NCBI GenBank assembly: GCA_001780955.1
Contig: MFJR01000007.1
Coordinates: forward strand, 500,320-539,412
Source of the DNA: Candidatus Gottesmanbacteria bacterium RIFCSPLOWO2_01_FULL_39_12b
Lineage (GTDB): Bacteria > Patescibacteriota > Microgenomatia > 2-02-FULL-39-11
Reading direction: 5' to 3'
Length of the DNA: 39,093 bases
Below the pieces are notes generated by a model. That model was not told the DNA's origin. It worked only from the letters and a program-made list of their open reading frames with translations, and did not search any database. This document shows, one piece after another, positions 1 to 6,903 of this stretch; positions within the stretch are counted from its first letter, which is position 1, and every line of letters starts with the position of its first letter. The translations under genes were made by a program, and so were the position numbers.

Positions 1-74
1 TGAATGATTTTAAAAATGGGATTCATGATGAAGCAAAACAGTATTTAGTATACAGTATGTAGTATTATTATGGT

Positions 75-1964
75 ATGAGAAAAATTTATTCAACACTTAT
101 ATTCCCCTTATTGCTTTTTTTTCTATTTCTTAGCTTCCCCGTCCCCTCTTTTGCCAAGTCTTACTCTATAGTTAGCGACAAGTATGTGATTAATATTAAC
201 CCTGATAAATCCGCGGATGTAGTCGAATATCTGACATATAATTTTGACGGCAGTTTCAGTTGGGCGGAGATGTGGATACCCACAAAAGTGACAAGACAAG
301 GTTATATGACAGATGCTAAGATAACTGATTTTAATGTTCAATCGATAAACCAAAAGCCAGTTTACCTAGACCAAACCAAAACAGAGAATAACCGCTTTTA
401 TGCCAAATGGAGTTACACCGCTTATAACGAAAAAAGAACTTTTTTAATCCGCTATAAAATTGAAAATGCGATCAAAAAATATCCTGAAATAGCTGAGTTT
501 TATTGGCAGATAATAGGTAATGAATGGAAAATTCCTCATCAGGACGTGGAAATCTTAGTCAGACTGCCAGAAAGCGCAGCCGCCCCTGAAGATCTGTTGG
601 TTTACGGACACGGACCGCTTAACGGAATTTCAGAAATTGTTGATTTGCAAACAGTCAGATTTAAAGCCTCAAGTGTTTCTGCAGGTCAATTTATGGAGAT
701 AAGAACAATTTTTCCGGCCTCTTTTATTTTTGGAGAAATAGATGGCAATAAAACAGTCCAGGAAATTAAAAAAGAGGAGGAAAACTTTGTCAGAGAAACT
801 ATTTTTGCTGCCGGAAAAGAGCAAATTATCATGCTCGTAACTAAATATTGGCTTGTCATCCAAATCCTTACCTTTATTATCTGGGCAGTTGCCTGGTTTT
901 TTACCTGGAAAAAGTACGGTAAGGAATATGATGTCGGTAATTTACCAAAACACGTTTTTGATCTACCTTCTCTACTTCCTCCGGCTGAGGTTTCGATTCT
1001 GATGGGACAAGATACAGATCCAAATACTAATGCCTTTACGGCGACGATTTTTGATCTGGCCCAAAAAGGATACATTCAAATAAGAGATGAGGTCAGGCTT
1101 AAAAGCGGTTTTTTCCGTCCCAAACAGGAAATAAAAACTTTTCTCATCTATACCCCCGAGTCAAAAAAAGCAACTTCATTTGAATTAAAAAAATACGAGA
1201 ATGATTTATTGCTTCTTCTTTTTGGAAAGATGGCCCATGACGCGCCGGAATTCATGAAAGACTACATTCTCAACATTCCTGAAGCGGAGAAGGAGACATT
1301 TCGGGCAATCACTCTTGAAGAAATTAAAAGTTGGCTGAAAAAATCTGAAAATGGTCTTATTTTTGAAAGGTGGTTTAAGGACTGGTCAAAATCGGTCAAA
1401 AAGGAGTTTAAGTCACAGAATATTTTAGATCCGGTAAGTCTTAAAGCTTACAAAGTATTTATTGTTTTATCAATCGTTCTTGCAATCATCACAGTAAACT
1501 ATTACATCGGAGTTGCAACCGCATTTTTGATCCGTTATCTTAAGCGCTGGGATAAAAAATGGGCCGGACAAGCAAAATTATGGGAAGCGTTCAAAAGATT
1601 CTTGGATGATTTTGACTCTTTCAAAACACTGCCGCCGGAGAGCTATAAATTATGGGAACGTTATTTGGTCTTCGGCATTCTTTTTGGCAATGCTTCCAAA
1701 ATAATCAAAATGTTACCGATTGTCTTTGCCAACCCGGCAACTGTTCCCGCTCTGTGGTATGTCTCAACTTACGATAACGGTAGTGTAACCAATTTCCAAT
1801 CGACAACAGATACTTTCTCTACTATGGTAAATTCTCTAAATACCGTCACTTCAGAACTCAGAACAGCCTCTACCTCTGCGGCCCACTACTCCAGTGGAGG
1901 GGGAGGAGGATTTTCCGGCGGAGGTGGAGGCGGCGGCGGAGGTGGAGGAGGCGGCGCGGGGTAA
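75..1964 (+). CDS. DUF2207-type membrane protein with poly-glycine tail
   Basis: This 629-residue protein has a signal peptide (about residues 1-28, ending SFAKS), an extracytoplasmic beta-rich region (about 30-235) of the DUF2207 type, a membrane segment at about 251-277, a cytoplasmic region that includes the LPPAEVSILMG stretch typical of this family, and a hydrophobic hairpin at about 459-487. The last 24 residues are almost all glycine (about 606-629), as is common in DUF2207 proteins. The function of the family is unknown; a role in the envelope is inferred from topology only. An ATG five bases upstream (70) runs into a stop after two codons, so 75 is the start. A left-end hairpin of the RAYT1 element begins 13 bases after the stop. 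Confidence 0.8.
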   Translation: MRKIYSTLIFPLLLFFLFLSFPVPSFAKSYSIVSDKYVININPDKSADVVEYLTYNFDGSFSWAEMWIPTKVTRQGYMTDAKITDFNVQSINQKPVYLDQTKTENNRFYAKWSYTAYNEKRTFLIRYKIENAIKKYPEIAEFYWQIIGNEWKIPHQDVEILVRLPESAAAPEDLLVYGHGPLNGISEIVDLQTVRFKASSVSAGQFMEIRTIFPASFIFGEIDGNKTVQEIKKEEENFVRETIFAAGKEQIIMLVTKYWLVIQILTFIIWAVAWFFTWKKYGKEYDVGNLPKHVFDLPSLLPPAEVSILMGQDTDPNTNAFTATIFDLAQKGYIQIRDEVRLKSGFFRPKQEIKTFLIYTPESKKATSFELKKYENDLLLLLFGKMAHDAPEFMKDYILNIPEAEKETFRAITLEEIKSWLKKSENGLIFERWFKDWSKSVKKEFKSQNILDPVSLKAYKVFIVLSIVLAIITVNYYIGVATAFLIRYLKRWDKKWAGQAKLWEAFKRFLDDFDSFKTLPPESYKLWERYLVFGILFGNASKIIKMLPIVFANPATVPALWYVSTYDNGSVTNFQSTTDTFSTMVNSLNTVTSELRTASTSAAHYSSGGGGGFSGGGGGGGGGGGGGAG

Positions 1965-1977
1965 ACCAATTTGCAAT

Positions 1978-1996
1978 GTTAAGGTTGGACCTTAAC
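1978..1996. repeat. RAYT1 left-end palindrome (family A)
   Basis: GTTAAGGTTGGACCTTAAC is a perfect inverted repeat with 8-base arms and a TGG loop. It lies eight bases before the start codon of the transposase at 2005. The core AAGGTTGGACCTT recurs at 2694-2706 and 3837-3849. Hairpins at both ends of a Y1 transposase gene are the expected layout for IS200/REP-type elements. Confidence 0.85.
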
Positions 1997-2004
1997 GCGA
2001 TATT

Positions 2005-2691
2005 ATGCCTGCTAGAAATATTATAAAATGCTACGTTGATAACGGCTTCTACCATATCTACAATCGAGGGGTAGAAAAAAGAACTATTTTTCTGGACCTT
2101 CAAGACTGTAAAGTTTTTCTCTATTATCTTAAAATGTACTTATCCCCAGTCGAAGATCTCGTTGAGCTAAATAAGGCTATACCAAGAAAAAGAATCAACA
2201 GGTTTATTCCGCTAAACTTATTCGATGAGGTCGATTTGTTGGCTTTTGCCCTAATGCCTAACCATATCCATATTCTCATAAAACAGGGTTCAAGAAACGG
2301 AATAATAAAATTTATGCGCAGATTATCTACAAGTTACGCATCGTACTTTAATAGAAAGTACAAACGGATTGGAACGTTATTCCAAAGTAATTACAAAGCA
2401 ATCCTGGTACAATCAGATGAATACCTGATACATCTTTCAAGATATATTCATCTAAACCCGCTCAAAAACAAAAATAAAACTTCAATTGATTGGAGGAATT
2501 TCTCCAGTTACCCCTATTATTTAGGAGAAAAAAATGCCAGTTGGTTAAAGCCTTCTTTGATATTAGATAATTTTAAATCTATCAACAATCTAAATCCTCA
2601 AGAGATACTCTCTTATCAAAGCTTTGTAGAAAAGTACTCCGAAGATCAGGCAGACATTCTTGGAGATTTGAGGCTTGAAGACAATCTTTAA
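2005..2691 (+). CDS. REP-associated tyrosine transposase (RAYT1, Y1/IS200-like)
   Basis: This is a 228-residue single-strand DNA transposase of the Y1 (HUH) superfamily. The metal-binding HUH motif is visible as MPNHIHIL (His87 and His89). The nucleophilic tyrosine is expected in the helix SYASYFNRKY, so Tyr111 or Tyr114, followed by the conserved G-LFQ-NYKA and LSRYIHLNPL blocks. The N-terminal YHIYNRGVEKR block is characteristic of REP-associated (TnpA_REP) members. The gene is full length and intact. Hairpins of family A flank it on both sides (1978-1996 and 2694-2706), and the last four codons lie inside the 32-bp right-end repeat. RAYTs act on REP hairpin DNA; whether this copy is still active cannot be seen. 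Confidence 0.93.
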   Translation: MPARNIIKCYVDNGFYHIYNRGVEKRTIFLDLQDCKVFLYYLKMYLSPVEDLVELNKAIPRKRINRFIPLNLFDEVDLLAFALMPNHIHILIKQGSRNGIIKFMRRLSTSYASYFNRKYKRIGTLFQSNYKAILVQSDEYLIHLSRYIHLNPLKNKNKTSIDWRNFSSYPYYLGEKNASWLKPSLILDNFKSINNLNPQEILSYQSFVEKYSEDQADILGDLRLEDNL

Positions 2692-2711
2692 CGAAGGTTG
2701 GACCTTAGCAG
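2680..2711. repeat. RAYT1 right-end repeat (32 bp, family A)
   Basis: This 32-bp block contains the last codons of RAYT1 (Asp-Asn-Leu-stop) and the hairpin AAGGT-TGG-ACCTT at 2694-2706. An identical 32-bp copy lies at 3823-3854. It also sits between two convergent genes, where the hairpin could end transcription, although no U-tract follows it. Confidence 0.85.
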
Positions 2712-2717
2712 ATCCAG

Positions 2718-3752
2718 TTATCTCATTGCAGGTACAGGGGTTGATGTAGGAATGGGCGACGGTACAGTAAAATTACTGACAGCGTATAAGGGATATAGCC
2801 CTGGTCTACCGAATTCTGGTACTTCCACTTTAGCTTGAATAGTATATGAACCCGGCCTTGAGTAATTTGATCCGGGACAGGAGTATTCAAAACTTGTTAA
2901 TCTTGAAAATTCGCGGTTTGGAGTGTAGTCGGCAAATGCGCTGCATTTAACACTGTAAAAATAATTATCGGCAGCAAGATTGGTTTTCACTACAACTTTT
3001 ACCGGTGTATTGATCCTTGGTAAATTACCTTCCATCGTAAGAGACACGTCTATTATAGGTTGATTACTACATGAAAGTTTTTGACCATAAGTTGATGTCA
3101 AATATACGCAATGCAAATTTTTGGAAACGTTACAACTTTTTGTCCTGAATTCATCATTACAACACTCCTCGTATAAATTACCACAGGGTTTAGGGATCGG
3201 AGATACAGATAATTCAATTGGTGTAGGGGTAGGTCCATATTTCCTGATACAAATTCCTAAATTCCATGGATTACGATAGGTCTTTTCCATTGGAACTGTA
3301 GTATTTTGGTTCTGAAAACAAGTGAGCGGGCCCAAAGGATAATTGGTATTATCTGAATTACACCAATAAAGATTAGGCGTTAGGCCTTTATAACAGAACT
3401 GCCCTTCTCCACCTTTGGGAGTAACATCCGCCGACGATCGACAAAACCGAGGTGAGTTGTCATCCCAACTGTAGCATTTAACGTCTTTATCTTTGTCTAC
3501 ACAGTATCCTCCAGTAAACTCATCGGGACAACATTCCTGGCCTCTAAATCCCAGATCTACACCGCAAGTTCTAAGAGTGGAGGCTTCTCCTTTTAAAATT
3601 TTTGGGTTGCGGATAAAGAATACTCCCACAATTACAGCTCCTATAAGAAGTATCAGGTAGAAAATTTTGGGGGTTAGAAACGGATGGGATCTTCTACGGA
3701 TCCTACTGATTGAAGATTGCCTAGCAGTTTTTTTAATTTTTTTCACGGTCAA
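2718..3752 (-). CDS. membrane-anchored Cys-rich surface protein
   Basis: This 344-residue protein has a basic N-terminus, one signal-anchor segment (about 30-47) and an extracellular part. The outer part carries Cys-rich modules (CGVDLGFRGQECC and CGNLYEECCNDEF, each with an ECC-x-DEF core), then a beta-sandwich-like domain and a Pro/Thr/Ser tail. No catalytic motif is seen. The start is not ATG: the reading frame opens with TTG at 3752, with GTG two codons later, and the first internal Met is far downstream. A promoter at 3761-3789 ends eight bases before the TTG, so translation probably begins at or near the transcript 5' end. Related Cys-rich modules occur in the proteins at 29452-31077. 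Function unknown. Confidence 0.75.
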   Translation of the reverse strand: MTVKKIKKTARQSSISRIRRRSHPFLTPKIFYLILLIGAVIVGVFFIRNPKILKGEASTLRTCGVDLGFRGQECCPDEFTGGYCVDKDKDVKCYSWDDNSPRFCRSSADVTPKGGEGQFCYKGLTPNLYWCNSDNTNYPLGPLTCFQNQNTTVPMEKTYRNPWNLGICIRKYGPTPTPIELSVSPIPKPCGNLYEECCNDEFRTKSCNVSKNLHCVYLTSTYGQKLSCSNQPIIDVSLTMEGNLPRINTPVKVVVKTNLAADNYFYSVKCSAFADYTPNREFSRLTSFEYSCPGSNYSRPGSYTIQAKVEVPEFGRPGLYPLYAVSNFTVPSPIPTSTPVPAMR

Positions 3753-3760
3753 CTAATCTT

Positions 3761-3789
3761 AGCATATATTTAAAAAAGTTAGTTGTCAA
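3761..3789 (-). promoter_or_regulatory. promoter of the Cys-rich protein gene
   Basis: On the minus strand, -35 TTGACA (3784-3789) and -10 TATGCT (3761-3766) are separated by 17 bases. The expected transcription start falls at the non-ATG start codon, so the mRNA would be leaderless. Confidence 0.6.
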
Positions 3790-3822
3790 TAGTTTTATTC
3801 CTAGACTATTTCGGAGCTAATT

Positions 3823-3854
3823 GACAATCTTTAACGAAGGTTGGACCTTAGCAG
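3823..3854. repeat. solitary RAYT1 right-end copy inside the 3' end of dcd
   Basis: This 32-bp block is identical to the RAYT1 right end at 2680-2711 and includes the hairpin AAGGTTGGACCTT (3837-3849). No transposase gene accompanies it. Read on the minus strand, it encodes the last residues of dCTP deaminase (LLRSNLR) and its TAA stop. Confidence 0.85.
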
Positions 3855-4418
3855 GTCATGCGCGATTTTGGAAGGGATGGCGGATTTCTGGGCTGCGTAT
3901 TTGGCTGATTTTTTCTTGTTGTACGGGACATCTACCGGTGAGGTCAACTGTTCAAAGGTTAAAGCGCAAACGCGCATACCCGGGTAAAGAGCAACCGGAA
4001 TTCTGCCTAAATTTCCCATCTCCATGACCACTTTCCCCTGCCAACCCGGCTCAAAAATGGAAGCGGTGGAATGGACGACAATTCCTAACCTGCCCAAAGA
4101 CGACCGGCCTTCAAGTCTGGAGAGTAAATCATCGGGAAGTTCGAAGCTTTCGATGGTGGTAGCCAGAACAAAATCTCCCGGCTGCAGGATAAACGGTTCG
4201 TCCTTTTCCACAATGATTTCCCGCGTCACGTCCATGGAATATTTTTTGTTATAAGGATCAAAATATGGAAATCGGCTGTGCTCGAAGATGCGGAAAGACG
4301 AACCTAAACGTAAATCGATAGAGCAGGAACCGAGAGCTTCGGAAAGATTGGGCTTTGGAACAATCTTAATTTTCCCGCTTTTTAGGTATTTTTTGATATC
4401 GCGGTCGGAAAGAATCAT
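3831..4418 (-). CDS. dcd: dCTP deaminase
   Basis: This trimeric nucleotide-metabolism enzyme deaminates dCTP to dUTP on the way to dTMP. At 195 residues it is the usual family length. Visible motifs are GRSSLGR (about 104-110), the HSTA-x-IFEPGWQG block (about 116-128) and the likely catalytic glutamate in VVMEMGN (Glu133). HSTA resembles the bifunctional dCTP deaminase/dUTPase type of Mycobacterium, so dUTPase activity is possible but not shown. The frame is open to a GTG at 4442, but MILSDRDIKKYL at 4418 is the conserved family start. The C-terminal tail, the lid over the active site in this family, is encoded by the solitary RAYT1 right-end repeat. Confidence 0.95.
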   Translation of the reverse strand: MILSDRDIKKYLKSGKIKIVPKPNLSEALGSCSIDLRLGSSFRIFEHSRFPYFDPYNKKYSMDVTREIIVEKDEPFILQPGDFVLATTIESFELPDDLLSRLEGRSSLGRLGIVVHSTASIFEPGWQGKVVMEMGNLGRIPVALYPGMRVCALTFEQLTSPVDVPYNKKKSAKYAAQKSAIPSKIAHDLLRSNLR

Positions 4419-4435
4419 AATGTATTTTACCACAC

Positions 4436-4464
4436 TTGACACTTAAGCCGGAAACGTATTATTG
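4436..4464 (+). promoter_or_regulatory. putative promoter of the 4483 operon
   Basis: A consensus -35 TTGACA lies at 4436-4441, with a weaker -10 candidate (TATTGT, 18-base spacer) around 4460-4465. The dcd start lies on the opposite strand at 4418, so this gap holds divergent promoters. Confidence 0.45.
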
Positions 4465-4482
4465 TAAATTAAGGTCTATCTC

Positions 4483-4632
4483 ATGAAATTTTTCAAGAAA
4501 AAAATCCAGCTTTACCGTAAAGAGCTAAACAAAATCGGCAAAAAAGAAAAAATCATCATTGCCGGGATTTTGCTGGCTTCATTTCTGCTGGGAGTAGCCG
4601 GAACCCTAATTTTTCAAAAATTAATACCTTAA
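4483..4632 (+). CDS. 49-aa single-pass membrane peptide
   Basis: The small reading frame encodes a very basic N-terminal half (Lys-rich, about residues 1-23) followed by one hydrophobic helix (about 24-44, KIIIAGILLASFLLGVAG) and ends FQKLIP. Its TAA stop is immediately followed by the ATG of the 712-aa surface protein gene at 4633, so the two are probably translated from one mRNA. The positive N-terminus predicts a cytoplasmic N-end. Function unknown; a small partner or scaffold for the next gene product is only a guess from coupling. Confidence 0.65.
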   Translation: MKFFKKKIQLYRKELNKIGKKEKIIIAGILLASFLLGVAGTLIFQKLIP

Positions 4633-6771
4633 ATGAATAGACAAAAGGGTGAAATCGCTCTCGTACTAACACTCCTTTCCGGAGGATTGTTGTTGGCCGG
4701 AATACTGACGGGAAAAGCGATCATCGGGGAAAGGGCAAAAGCGACGGGTTTAATCCGTACTCTGGCCGGAGATTTTACCGATAGCCCGACCGGGGTATGT
4801 AAAACTGAAACTATTCCCGGTGACGGAGGATTTTGTCAGAGTACCGGAATAAGATGTTTCAAAAAAGACGGCGCGGTCCATCAACTGCCTGATCCATGGT
4901 GCGATAGCGATAGCCAAGGCGCGGTATCTTACTGTGCCGGTATACACCAAAAAGGAACAAGCGCTGATAAACAATGCGCCTCGGGATCCGTCTGCGGGGA
5001 CGGCAACTGCCAGAGCCCAAATGAAAACTGGGAAACCTGCCGGCTGGATTGCAAACTAAATAGCGCCCATCCGGAATATCCAAACGGCGATGATCCAAAT
5101 TCAAACTCCATTAACAGAGTCCCGGCCAACTCAAACGGCTTTCCCCCAGGACAATTCATTCCACCGATAGGAGGCCTACCGGGAGGAAATTATAACTCGG
5201 GCGAAAGAAAACCCACCGCCGAACCGGTGGTTGACACGACACCTCACAATAATGGTTTTATCGTAATAAAAGGTAGTGTTAAAAAATATGGCGAAGAGTT
5301 TCAGGCAGTACAGAAAATCAAATTAATTGATCTAAAAGATGTATCTGGTCAGTCTTTTAGCACCTTTCTTATTCGTAATCAAGAAAAAGCCTCAATACCA
5401 GTTATAACTAATAAAATACTTCCCAACTATTATTATGAAATGGACAGAGCAATAATAATTGGTTTTGATGGCAAGATAAATCAACAGCTATTCCAAGCAG
5501 ATTTTGCCTTCGCGGCAATAACGGATGCAGATCCTTCAAAAGCCACCCATAGTATTTATAACATACCTATTTGTTTCTTACCCTACACTGATATTACACC
5601 TATACCAACGCAACCTGATAATAAAACTATAGAAGAATATTGCATCAATAACGGCTTAGCTTATACGGGAGATATAGATTACGACAATGATCTTATAAAC
5701 AAACCAACCTCCGAAACCACCACGCCAACAACAGAAAAAGTTTATGGGTATTATACTTTTACAGTTAATATTAACGATGGTTCTGGATATACAAATCCAA
5801 CGTATTCTTATATCCCAAGTAATAATAATAATTTGAATGGATTCTTTTATGCTCAAACAAGCCCTACAAGTGGCAACAATCCTATACCTAGTAATTACGT
5901 AAGCTACTTGGGTACTTCACCTTCTAACTTTACTTTTTCTGGTCCCATTAGTTTAATTAATACTCTTATTTTTAAAACGAATTCTTCTTGGCTTCCGGAT
6001 AAACTACTAATACTAGTACCAGAAATCAAATCAATCCGTGTAAATAGTAGAGACATAATAATTAATCCATTAAATTCATATGATCAACCAAATCAATCTG
6101 GTATCAGTGTTGAACCATGTATCAGTTCCGATGCAAGCCTTGCAGGAGATGATATTAAGCAACTTTGTACCAGCCAAGGTATATCGATAAGAGAACTAAT
6201 TATTAATACGGGACCTCCAACAAATTGGACCGATCTTTCCGCTGCAACACCCGGAGGAGGAACGACTGGTATTACGCCCCCAGTTATAGAAACAAATAGA
6301 CCTATAAAAATAAGCCTTAAGGCAAATCCAGATCCTGTTGGCTGGGCTGGTAATTTTCCAGGCAACGTCGACTATATGATCGCTTATGTATACAACCTGA
6401 AATATGATGGCAAAACCTATAATTGTATACCAGAACGACCTAATAACAGATTTCCAGGAGGAATTGACTTACATGAACTTAGATCCTATCCAACCGCTAC
6501 GGGAAGTTGTCAAACCCCTGAAACATTTGTCGTAAACCCAGGAAGAGTCATGGATTTGTCATTTAATGTTAGAGCAGAAATTTGGAATAATCCAATAATA
6601 GGTATAGATGATGTGGCAAAGGAGTGTCCATCTCAAATTCTTCATAAGGTGTTTGGGAAACAGGAAAAATTGCCATCGGATATATATCTTGAAATTGATG
6701 CAAAATATACAAATAACTTTCTTGTTGATCGATCCTGTAGCATTGATACAACAAAAGCTGCATTTCGGTAA
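4633..6771 (+). CDS. large signal-anchored surface protein, Cys-rich N-terminal part
   Basis: The 712-residue product starts with a signal anchor (about residues 7-30). A Cys-rich region follows with a CGDGNCQSPNENWETC-x3-DC module (about 116-135), a motif type common in secreted proteins. Then comes a Pro/Gly/Asn-rich linker (about 145-200) and a long beta-rich portion (about 205-712) with Thr/Pro-rich stretches. No enzyme motif is recognised. The ATG directly abuts the stop of the 49-aa peptide gene. Base composition changes inside the gene: the first about 620 bases are visibly GC-richer than the rest, suggesting a composite origin. Probably exposed at the cell surface; role unknown. Confidence 0.75.
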   Translation: MNRQKGEIALVLTLLSGGLLLAGILTGKAIIGERAKATGLIRTLAGDFTDSPTGVCKTETIPGDGGFCQSTGIRCFKKDGAVHQLPDPWCDSDSQGAVSYCAGIHQKGTSADKQCASGSVCGDGNCQSPNENWETCRLDCKLNSAHPEYPNGDDPNSNSINRVPANSNGFPPGQFIPPIGGLPGGNYNSGERKPTAEPVVDTTPHNNGFIVIKGSVKKYGEEFQAVQKIKLIDLKDVSGQSFSTFLIRNQEKASIPVITNKILPNYYYEMDRAIIIGFDGKINQQLFQADFAFAAITDADPSKATHSIYNIPICFLPYTDITPIPTQPDNKTIEEYCINNGLAYTGDIDYDNDLINKPTSETTTPTTEKVYGYYTFTVNINDGSGYTNPTYSYIPSNNNNLNGFFYAQTSPTSGNNPIPSNYVSYLGTSPSNFTFSGPISLINTLIFKTNSSWLPDKLLILVPEIKSIRVNSRDIIINPLNSYDQPNQSGISVEPCISSDASLAGDDIKQLCTSQGISIRELIINTGPPTNWTDLSAATPGGGTTGITPPVIETNRPIKISLKANPDPVGWAGNFPGNVDYMIAYVYNLKYDGKTYNCIPERPNNRFPGGIDLHELRSYPTATGSCQTPETFVVNPGRVMDLSFNVRAEIWNNPIIGIDDVAKECPSQILHKVFGKQEKLPSDIYLEIDAKYTNNFLVDRSCSIDTTKAAFR

Positions 6772-6803
6772 CTGGTCACCCCCGGTAACCGCCACTCTAA
6801 CCG

Positions 6804-6818
6804 CCACTCCGGGAGTGG
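6804..6818. repeat. hairpin downstream of the surface protein gene
   Basis: CCACTC-CGG-GAGTGG is a perfect 6-bp stem with a 3-base loop, preceded by a direct repeat of AACCGCCACTC (from 6787 and from 6799). A T6 run begins 12 bases after the stem, too far for a standard intrinsic terminator. It may be a terminator variant or another short mobile palindrome. Confidence 0.5.
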
Positions 6819-6856
6819 AATAAGTCGCCGTTTTTTGCTAGTCTTAAATATAGATA

Positions 6857-6893
6857 AGTCATCTAAGTAGCTTAAGTTACTTAAGGTCGCTTA
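6857..6893 (+). repeat. degenerate 9-bp tandem repeat before the ClpC-like gene
   Basis: Four consecutive units AGTCATCTA, AGTAGCTTA, AGTTACTTA and AGGTCGCTTA lie 10 bases before the ATG at 6904. A similar array (RGTNRCYTA units) occurs in the 3' end of the PAP2 gene at 26522-26553. It could be a regulator-binding array or a simple-sequence repeat. Confidence 0.55.
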
Positions 6894-6903
6894 AAAGAAA
6901 AAA

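Noticed and set aside
686-1075. Minus-strand 129-codon frame inside the DUF2207 gene
   Set aside because: It is in antisense to a well-formed membrane protein and has no start context.
3821-4254. Plus-strand open frames at 3821-4027 and 4024-4254
   Set aside because: They lie antisense to dcd, whose protein motifs are clear, and encode nothing recognisable.
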